Source: an uncultured Mucilaginibacter sp. (GTDB lineage Bacteria; Bacteroidota; Bacteroidia; Sphingobacteriales; Sphingobacteriaceae). Taken from it: a stretch of 51,262 bases of DNA. A program made the position numbers and the translations under genes. The stretch covers positions 1 through 51,262 of the forward strand of contig NZ_CAITNG010000102.1 of NCBI RefSeq assembly GCF_903893715.1. The letters are read 5' to 3'. Shown one piece after another: positions 18,380 to 24,732 of the stretch. The first letter of the stretch is position 1. Every line of letters begins with the position of its first letter. The notes below the pieces were generated by a model. The model was not told the DNA's origin, searched no databases, and worked only from the letters and a program-made list of their open reading frames with translations.

Positions 18380-18405
18380 AAAATGTATTTAAAAGAATAC
18401 ATTTT
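18380..18405. other. Inverted repeat in the GH3-PorT intergenic gap
   Basis: Perfect 10-bp arms AAAATGTATT / AATACATTTT with a 6-nt loop in the divergent 230-bp gap between GH3 and the PorT-like gene. Could be an operator; there is no T-run on the side of a finished transcript, so a terminator is unlikely. Confidence 0.45.
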
Positions 18406-18542
18406 GCTTTGGGGTTTTACTTATTGGTATTTGGTTTTAAATGGCGCAAAAAGCTCATTACAGCACACTTAGCTAACTAAAGCCCATACGGGCACATCAT
18501 GGCACGTTTATTTCTTATGCTGATGAAATAACAATAACGACC

Positions 18543-19148
18543 ATGAAAAAAATAATATTTTTAGCTGCTGCTCTTTTGGTGGCAGGCGCCACACAAGCAC
18601 AAATAAGTTTTGGTATAAAAGGCGGACTCGATATGTCGAACATCGTGAAAACAAACGACCCGAATTTTAATACGAGCTTTAAAGCGGGTTTTAATGCCGG
18701 CGTTTTGTTGGATATCCATTTGGTGGGCCCGTTGGCTTTTGAACCTGAAATACTGTTTAGCCAAAAAGGTTATTCGGCACAAACCACTTACGGGCAGTTC
18801 GACCAGCGCACTAATTTTATCGACGCGCCATTGCTGGCCAATTTTAAACTGGCACCCGGCTTCCATTTTGTGATTGGCCCGCAGGTATCGTTTTTAATGT
18901 CGACCACCAATACGTATGATAACGGCTTTTCGACCGTGGTGCAGCAACAGTATGAAAACGACTCGAACAAGTTTAAAAAGAGCCTGATCGACGGTGTTGC
19001 CGGTTTCAGTATTGCCCTGAGCAAAGGCGTTGACTTGGATTTGCGCTATACCATCGACCTGCAACAAGACAATCAGGATGGTACCACCCAAACCCCCGCA
19101 TACCGCAACCAGGTATTACAGGCCGGTTTAGCCTTTAAATGGTTTTAA
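18543..19148 (+). CDS. PorT-family outer-membrane beta-barrel protein
   Basis: 201 residues. Signal peptide (MKKIIFLAAALLVAGATQAQ) followed by the typical opening of the Bacteroidota PorT/OMP_b-brl family (ISFGIKGGLDMSNI) and eight-strand-like amphipathic pattern ending in an aromatic residue (LAFKWF). Such small barrels are abundant and mostly uncharacterised. Monocistronic in appearance. Confidence 0.88.
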   Translation: MKKIIFLAAALLVAGATQAQISFGIKGGLDMSNIVKTNDPNFNTSFKAGFNAGVLLDIHLVGPLAFEPEILFSQKGYSAQTTYGQFDQRTNFIDAPLLANFKLAPGFHFVIGPQVSFLMSTTNTYDNGFSTVVQQQYENDSNKFKKSLIDGVAGFSIALSKGVDLDLRYTIDLQQDNQDGTTQTPAYRNQVLQAGLAFKWF

Positions 19149-19174
19149 GAATTTTTAGTGCAATAGTTTTTTTT

Positions 19175-19207
19175 GAAGCCTTCTTCCTTTTTTGGGAGAG
19201 GGCTTTT
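19175..19207 (+). terminator. Probable terminator after the PorT-like gene
   Basis: Imperfect hairpin GAAGCCTTCTTCC...GGGAGAGGGCTT followed by TTT, 27 bp after the stop. Confidence 0.6.
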
Positions 19208-19210
19208 TAT

Positions 19211-19319
19211 TAGAGTCAAGAATCAGGAGAAAAGGTTTGCTTCTAATACATAAATCCGAAATCGAACATTCGAAATTAACCTACATCTTCCATTTTACAT
19301 CTTCCATCTTCCATGAGGT
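19211..19319. repeat. Short-period intergenic repeats (AGAATCAAGA-type and CATCTTCCAT-type)
   Basis: The gap holds a TCAAGAATCAGG motif followed by CATCTTCCAT-like units with 7-bp periodicity. The same two motif types recur at 4208-4233, 27780-27796, 41682-41757, 50821-50845, 50886-50916 and 51031-51047. They are dispersed simple repeats of this genome. Confidence 0.6.
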
Positions 19320-19321
19320 CC

Positions 19322-19789
19322 CTATCTCAACCTATCCGCCGACTTCACCAATTTCTCATCATTTCGGATGTTTTTGATGGCTAACAACACAAAAATAATG
19401 CTCACCGAAGGCATCAGCACGCCGTAGGAGTAATTTTCGACCTTAAAAACAACGCCTTCCGATAGTTGTTTTACCGTTTGGGTCATCCAGAAGCTAAAGC
19501 CGATGAGGGCTAATATCAAACCATAACAAAGGGCTATCTGTTGCCCGCGTTCTTTATACCTGAAGATGATGATAATGGGTAGCAGTCCTAAAATCACACA
19601 AACAATGGTCATGGGTAAAAACGAAACCGTGCGCACCAATTGCCCGCCCATGTCCTGATACTGGCCGTCCACTTTAAAAGTTGTTTCGGTATTGCCGATG
19701 TATAAATGGTGCGCCAGCGGTAAAAAAAACAGGGCGAAAACCGCCAGAGCCGCTAAAAATAGATATGTGCTTTGTATGCGTTGTATCAT
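19322..19789 (-). CDS. DUF4293 family membrane protein
   Basis: 155 residues with four transmembrane helices and the characteristic opening MIQRIQSTYLFLAAL of the Bacteroidota DUF4293 family. Function unknown. Divergent from truA, with a 70-bp gap. Confidence 0.88.
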   Translation of the reverse strand: MIQRIQSTYLFLAALAVFALFFLPLAHHLYIGNTETTFKVDGQYQDMGGQLVRTVSFLPMTIVCVILGLLPIIIIFRYKERGQQIALCYGLILALIGFSFWMTQTVKQLSEGVVFKVENYSYGVLMPSVSIIFVLLAIKNIRNDEKLVKSADRLR

Positions 19790-19860
19790 GGTGTGTTAAA
19801 TTGATGCGCAAAGATAAACTGTTTAGGCAATATTATGGCTGCTGATATTACAGCTTATAT

Positions 19861-19868
19861 TAACTTTG
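19861..19868 (+). promoter_or_regulatory. Putative -7 box of truA
   Basis: TAACTTTG matches TAnnTTTG and lies 3 bp before the proposed GTG start at 19872, which would make the mRNA leaderless. No convincing -33 element is seen. Confidence 0.45.
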
Positions 19869-19871
19869 TGC

Positions 19872-20639
19872 GTGGCCCATACCCAACGTTTTTTTATAGA
19901 GATCGCTTTTAACGGCACGCCTTACCACGGCTGGCAGGCACAACCCAATGCCGTGGCAGTGCAGGAGGTATTGGATAAAGCGCTGAGCACGATTTTTCGG
20001 CAAGCTATTGAAACAGTGGGTTGCGGGCGGACGGATACCGGGGTGCATGCGCGACAGTTGTTTGCACACCTGAATGTGGAAGAAAAAGACTATGGAGCAT
20101 GGACCATGGACCATGGACAAAACATCGTGCGAAGCATCAATGCTTTATTGCCGCACGATATTGCTGCCAAGCGGTTGATACCGGTACATGCCGAAGCGCA
20201 CGCGCGGTTTGACGCAACTGAACGGAGTTACGAGTATCATATCCATTTTGAAAAGGACCCGTTTTTGTATAATTTTTCGTGGCAGTTGCGGGATATGCCC
20301 GATATGGGATTGATGAACGAGGCCGCTCAAATTTTGATGGAATATACCGATTTTAGCTGTTTCAGTAAATCGAACACGCAGGTGAAAACCAATAACTGTA
20401 AAATTACCCGCGCCGAATGGGTTGAGCAGGATGGCAAACTTGTGTTCTACATCACCGCCGACCGCTTTTTGCGCAACATGGTGCGGGCAATAGTGGGTAC
20501 GTTGATGATGGTAGGTAAAAAAGAGATCGCGCCGGAAGGTGTGCGTGAAATTATTAAAAGCAAAAACCGTTCGAATGCTGGGACATCAGTTCCGGCATTC
20601 GGGTTGTATTTAACAGCAATAAAATACCCATATTTGTAA
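19872..20639 (+). CDS. truA: tRNA pseudouridine(38-40) synthase TruA
   Basis: Converts uridines 38-40 of the tRNA anticodon arm to pseudouridine. Catalytic Asp in GCGRTDTGVHA, with YHGWQ near the N-terminus and ARFDATERSYEYHI and RFLRNMVRAIVGTL downstream. The start is probably GTG at 19872 (MAHTQRFFIEI); a TTG two codons earlier is the alternative. Oddity: around residue 80 the gene carries three exact tandem copies of CATGGAC (20098-20118), adding about seven residues (WTMDHG region) where family members have a short turn. Frame is kept because 3 x 7 = 21 bp. Confidence 0.93.
   Translation: MAHTQRFFIEIAFNGTPYHGWQAQPNAVAVQEVLDKALSTIFRQAIETVGCGRTDTGVHARQLFAHLNVEEKDYGAWTMDHGQNIVRSINALLPHDIAAKRLIPVHAEAHARFDATERSYEYHIHFEKDPFLYNFSWQLRDMPDMGLMNEAAQILMEYTDFSCFSKSNTQVKTNNCKITRAEWVEQDGKLVFYITADRFLRNMVRAIVGTLMMVGKKEIAPEGVREIIKSKNRSNAGTSVPAFGLYLTAIKYPYL
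20098..20118. repeat. Tandem (CATGGAC)x3 inside truA
   Basis: Three exact 7-bp copies, preceded by a degenerate unit (TATGGAG). Similar CATGRAC-type units occur between genes at 19-40. The array is translated in frame. Confidence 0.8.
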
Positions 20640-20708
20640 AGAAGAAGCTAAAAGCAGGAAGCATAAAGCTGAAAGCTATTTAAAACAATAACAATTAAAC
20701 AAATCAAA

Positions 20709-20748
20709 AGTCTCTCCGTTAGCTAACGGAGGAGATTTAGAGGGGGCC
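20709..20748. repeat. Purine-tailed palindromic repeat just before the ABC exporter
   Basis: CTCCGTTAGCTAACGGAG palindrome followed by GAGATTTAGAGGGGGC. The same structure recurs at 44256-44296, where it is inside a coding region. Here its purine-rich end is 2 bp from the ATG at 20751 and replaces the ribosome-binding region. Confidence 0.8.
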
Positions 20749-20750
20749 AA

Positions 20751-22553
20751 ATGTCGCAGGTAACCGGTAAAGCGTTAGATTGGAATTTACTGAGGCGCGT
20801 AATGCAATACGTGAAGCCCTACAAGGTTACGTTTATCATCGCCGCCTTCCTCACCGTGTTTTTGGCGGTGGGCGCGTTGGTGCAACCCATCCTGACTGAA
20901 AAAGCTGTTAATGATTATATCATGATGGGTAATTACAGCGGGCTGGTTGCGATGGTGGCCCTGATGGTTGGCATTTTGCTTGTACAAACAGCGGGGCAGT
21001 ATTACCAAACTTACCTCACCAACTCGTTGGGCCAATCGGTTATCCGCAATTTACGCATTGATATTTTCAACCATATCACCAGTCTCAAGTTAAGGTATTT
21101 CGACCGCACGCCGATCGGTATATTGATTACCCGAACCGTATCCGACCTGGAAACCATCGCCGATATTTTTTCGGAAGGTTTGATATCCATCATCGGCGAT
21201 TTGCTATTGGTGGTGTCTATCGTAACCTATATGATCTTCCGCGACTGGAAACTCGGGCTTATCACTTTAGCGCCTATTCCTTTTTTGATAGGTGCTACCT
21301 ATATTTTTAAAGAGGCCATTAAGTCTTCTTTTCAGGAAGTACGAACACAAGTTGCCCGTTTGAATACCTTTTTGGCCGAACATATTACCGGCATTAGCAT
21401 CATCCAATACTTCGCCCGCGAAGACCAGGAGATGCGCAAGTTCGTGGATGTAAATCAAAAGTACCGCGACGCCAATATCCGTTCCAACTATTATTATTCT
21501 ATCTTTTTCCCGGTGGTCGAGATATTTTCGGCATTGTCATTGGGGCTGCTGGTGTGGTATGGTTCGAGGCGAATTTTGTCCGACCAGGAAATTGTACTGC
21601 TTACCAGCGGTAAGGACGGTATTACACCGGGGCTTATTTTCTCGTTCATCTTTTTGATCAACTTAATGTTCCGGCCTATCCGCCAACTGGCTGATAAATT
21701 CAATACCCTGCAAATGGGCATGGTGGGTGCCGATCGTATTTTTAAGGTATTGGATACCGATGAGGTGGTGGTTAACTCGGGCACCTTGCAGCCTGCCCAC
21801 ATCAATGGCGAGATCGAGTTTAAAAACCTTTGGTTTGCCTATAACGAGGAGAATTGGGTGCTGAAGGATATTTCCTTCCATGTAAAACCCGGCGAAACTT
21901 TGGCTTTGGTGGGTGCTACCGGGGCGGGCAAATCATCCACCATCAATATCCTGAACCGTTTTTATGAGATAGGTAAAGGCAGCGCGATGATAGACGGGGT
22001 GGATATCCGCGAATACGACATCAACTTTTTACGCACACAAATAGCTACTGTGATACAAGATGTGTTCTTGTTTACCGATACCATCGCTAACAATATCAGT
22101 CTGAACAACCCCAACATTTCGCGCGAGCGCATTATAGCGGCAGCTAAAGAAGTCGGCGCCCACGAATTTATTGAACGTTTGCCCGGCGGCTACGATTATA
22201 ACGTGATGGAACGCGGTGCAACGTTATCGGCGGGACAAGCGCAGCTGATATCGTTCATCCGCGCGTTGGTGTACGATCCGAAGATATTGGTGCTGGATGA
22301 GGCTACTTCATCCGTAGATACCGAAACCGAGGAACTGATACAAACCGCCATTTACAAACTGATGGAAGGCCGCACGGCTATTGTTATCGCACACCGTCTC
22401 TCTACCATACAGAACGCCGATAAGATCATCGTGCTCGACCATGGCGAAATAATGGAGATGGGCACCCACCAGGAACTGCTGCGCATAAACGACGGCTATT
22501 ACCGCAAACTATACGACCTGCAGTTCAACTCAACGGGGATAAAGGTGGGGTAG
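20751..22553 (+). CDS. ABC exporter, fused permease and ATPase (MsbA/LmrA type)
   Basis: 600 residues. Type IV exporter membrane domain with six helices (about 20-330), then an ATPase domain (about 345-590): Walker A VGATGAGKSS, Q-loop VIQDVFLFTD, signature LSAGQAQLISF (Ala in place of the usual Gly at the third position), Walker B ILVLDEATSSVD and H-loop IAHRLSTI. Likely works as a homodimer or with a partner encoded elsewhere. The substrate (lipid, drug or peptide) cannot be read from sequence. Confidence 0.92.
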   Translation: MSQVTGKALDWNLLRRVMQYVKPYKVTFIIAAFLTVFLAVGALVQPILTEKAVNDYIMMGNYSGLVAMVALMVGILLVQTAGQYYQTYLTNSLGQSVIRNLRIDIFNHITSLKLRYFDRTPIGILITRTVSDLETIADIFSEGLISIIGDLLLVVSIVTYMIFRDWKLGLITLAPIPFLIGATYIFKEAIKSSFQEVRTQVARLNTFLAEHITGISIIQYFAREDQEMRKFVDVNQKYRDANIRSNYYYSIFFPVVEIFSALSLGLLVWYGSRRILSDQEIVLLTSGKDGITPGLIFSFIFLINLMFRPIRQLADKFNTLQMGMVGADRIFKVLDTDEVVVNSGTLQPAHINGEIEFKNLWFAYNEENWVLKDISFHVKPGETLALVGATGAGKSSTINILNRFYEIGKGSAMIDGVDIREYDINFLRTQIATVIQDVFLFTDTIANNISLNNPNISRERIIAAAKEVGAHEFIERLPGGYDYNVMERGATLSAGQAQLISFIRALVYDPKILVLDEATSSVDTETEELIQTAIYKLMEGRTAIVIAHRLSTIQNADKIIVLDHGEIMEMGTHQELLRINDGYYRKLYDLQFNSTGIKVG

Positions 22554-22632
22554 CCGATATTGCCACAAATACACTAAGCCTTTCTTATTCGCGACTTAGT
22601 GCCTTAGAGGCGAGACAATTCAATATTAATCT

Positions 22633-23235
22633 CTAATTTTTGATGGTATTGATGAGCACGATGGCAGTCTTGGTAATAGCATCCATGGTGTTCGGCTCGT
22701 CGGTTACTTTGGCTATCATCAGGCCGCCTTCTATCAGGGCCATCAGGCTGATGGCAAACTGCTCCTTGTAGTTGCCCGCTTTAAACTCCCTTGCATCCAT
22801 ACCGGCCTGTACCAGATTGGTGATGCCCCTTTTCCAGCGTAGGATGGCTTTAGCGGCCCGTTCCTTTAGTGAGGTGCTGGTATCATCGGCTTCAATGGCA
22901 GTGTTCAGTATCGGGCAGCCGCCTTCGGGGAAGGGTTTGGTGTGATAATCATGGTATACGCGTACATACACCATCAGCTTTTGGCTAAAGGTTTCGGCTT
23001 TGCCCATCTGCTCCCTGATCAGTTTGGTAACCGTGTCGAGGTTATGGTCGAACACGGCGAGGGCAACCTCTTCTTTGTTGGCAAAATTGCCGTAAATGCT
23101 GCCTTTGGTAAGGTTGGTGGCGTCCGTCAGGTCAGACAGGGCCGTGCCCGCGTACCCTTTGGTATTAAAAATACCGGCCGTGGTTTTTATAATAAACTTA
23201 CGGGTGCGTTCGGCCTTGGGTAAATTATTTTCCAT
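22633..23235 (-). CDS. TetR/AcrR-family transcriptional repressor
   Basis: 200 residues. The N-terminal TetR helix-turn-helix (about 10-56) includes TKGYAGTALSDLTDATNLTKGSIYGNFANKE. The C-terminal ligand domain has a TetR_C-like CPILNTAIEADDT segment. A perfect 22-bp palindrome lies 5 bp upstream of the start codon and overlaps its -7 box, indicating autorepression. The divergent symporter gene begins 95 bp away and is a probable second target. Confidence 0.92.
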   Translation of the reverse strand: MENNLPKAERTRKFIIKTTAGIFNTKGYAGTALSDLTDATNLTKGSIYGNFANKEEVALAVFDHNLDTVTKLIREQMGKAETFSQKLMVYVRVYHDYHTKPFPEGGCPILNTAIEADDTSTSLKERAAKAILRWKRGITNLVQAGMDAREFKAGNYKEQFAISLMALIEGGLMIAKVTDEPNTMDAITKTAIVLINTIKN

Positions 23236-23239
23236 GCAT

Positions 23240-23271
23240 CAAATATACCATTTGGTATATTTATATTCAAA
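23240..23271 (-). promoter_or_regulatory. Promoter of the tetR gene (leaderless)
   Basis: On the minus strand, TTTG (23271-23268), a 20-bp spacer, and TATATTTG (23247-23240), followed by only 4 bp before the ATG at 23235. This matches the Bacteroidota consensus well. The -7 box lies inside the operator palindrome. Confidence 0.75.
23241..23262. promoter_or_regulatory. TetR operator palindrome
   Basis: AAATATACCA-TT-TGGTATATTT: perfect 10-bp arms with a 2-bp centre. Size, symmetry and position in the divergent region fit a TetR dimer site. Confidence 0.85.
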
Positions 23272-23330
23272 TTTATTTTTTTGGTTTGATGCTGTTAAAT
23301 TTTGTTACCTTAAGCCAGTAAACTGACCAT

Positions 23331-24578
23331 ATGAAGCGTGTTTTACTAAATCTTAACTTCCAGGTACTTGTTGCCATTCTGTTGGGCATTGTTGTCGGGA
23401 TATATTTCCCTGCATTTGCACCTACGGCGAAAATCATCAGCGAAAAATTTATCGACCTGATCAAATGGCTCATCGCGCCTATCATCTTCCTTACCATAGT
23501 GTTGGGCATAGCCAGCATGGGCGATATGAAAAAAGTAGGCCGCGTTGGTGGCAAAGCCATCTTATACTTCGAGATCATTACCACCTTCGCCTTGTTTATC
23601 GGGCTGGCTGTGGCCAATATACTAAAACCAGGCGATGGCCTCGCGGTAAACAACTTATCGCATAACGCTAAAGACCTTACCAAACTCGCCGATTACGAAA
23701 AGCAAGCCGGCAGCGGCTGGGATTTTCTCACGCATATCATTTCGTCTAATATGTTCGATAGCTTTACCCGGGGCGATATTTTGCAGATATTGCTTTTTGC
23801 CATCCTGTTCGGTTTCGGTATCAGCAAAATGGGCGCGGAGGGGCAGTCGCTTATCACCACCTTCGACAAACTGGCAAAAGTATTTTTCAACATCATGAAG
23901 ATGATCATGCGGTTGGCACCGCTGGGCGCTTTTGGCGGAATGGCCTATACCGTAGGGGCTTTCGGGGTACAAACCTTGCGCCCGCTGGCTGCTTTAATGG
24001 GCTCGGTTTACCTCACCATGCTTTTGTTCATTTTTGTGGTGCTGTTCATCGTATGCTGGCTGTGCAAGTTTAGCCTATGGCAATACCTCAAGTTCATCCG
24101 GCAGGAAATATTGGTGGTGGTAGGCACCTCGTCCTCCGAAACCGTATTACCAGCCATGATGGAGAAGATGGAGCGCTTTGGCTGCTCACGGTCGGTAGTG
24201 GATTTGGTGATCCCGACGGGCTACTCTTTCAATTTAGACGGCACCACCATATACCTGAGCATGGCCGTAATTTTTTTGGCACAGGCTTTCCATGTACCGC
24301 TCAGCTTTGGGCAGGAATTAAGCCTGATGGGCATTTTGATGGTAACCTCCAAAGGTGCGGCGGCTGTTACAGGCGGCGGCTTTATCGTACTCAGTTCAAC
24401 CCTGCTGGCTACTAAAATGATACCGATTGAAGGCCTCGTGATCTTGTTCGCGGTAGACCGATTTATGTCGGAAGCGCGGGCTTTGACCAATATGATCGGC
24501 AATGGCATAGCGGCGGTAGTCATCGCGAAAAGCGAGAAGGAATTTGATGAAGCAAAGTACAGGGAAGCAATAAGTTAA
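23331..24578 (+). CDS. Dicarboxylate/amino-acid:cation symporter (DAACS family)
   Basis: 415 residues, about eight helices and two re-entrant hairpins as in GltPh. Diagnostic motifs: the serine-rich HP1 tip TSSSETVLP, the NLDGTTIYLS motif (NMDGT equivalent) and the HP2 region SKGAAAVTGGGFIVL, with DRFMSEARALTNMIGN in the last helix. Imports glutamate/aspartate or C4-dicarboxylates with Na+ or H+. The arginine or residue deciding substrate type cannot be assigned safely. Divergent from the TetR gene and possibly under its control. Confidence 0.93.
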   Translation: MKRVLLNLNFQVLVAILLGIVVGIYFPAFAPTAKIISEKFIDLIKWLIAPIIFLTIVLGIASMGDMKKVGRVGGKAILYFEIITTFALFIGLAVANILKPGDGLAVNNLSHNAKDLTKLADYEKQAGSGWDFLTHIISSNMFDSFTRGDILQILLFAILFGFGISKMGAEGQSLITTFDKLAKVFFNIMKMIMRLAPLGAFGGMAYTVGAFGVQTLRPLAALMGSVYLTMLLFIFVVLFIVCWLCKFSLWQYLKFIRQEILVVVGTSSSETVLPAMMEKMERFGCSRSVVDLVIPTGYSFNLDGTTIYLSMAVIFLAQAFHVPLSFGQELSLMGILMVTSKGAAAVTGGGFIVLSSTLLATKMIPIEGLVILFAVDRFMSEARALTNMIGNGIAAVVIAKSEKEFDEAKYREAIS

Positions 24579-24732
24579 CGCCTGCACCCCGATGATTATG
24601 CTGGTTCAGTCTGCAGTCCATTTTGTATTATAACTGTGATGTTGACAATTTTGATGAAAAAGCCCTTTTTAAATAATAGGTTTGTGTACCAAAAAAATAA
24701 ACCAGGTATTTGACCATCCTAACCTATTTAAA

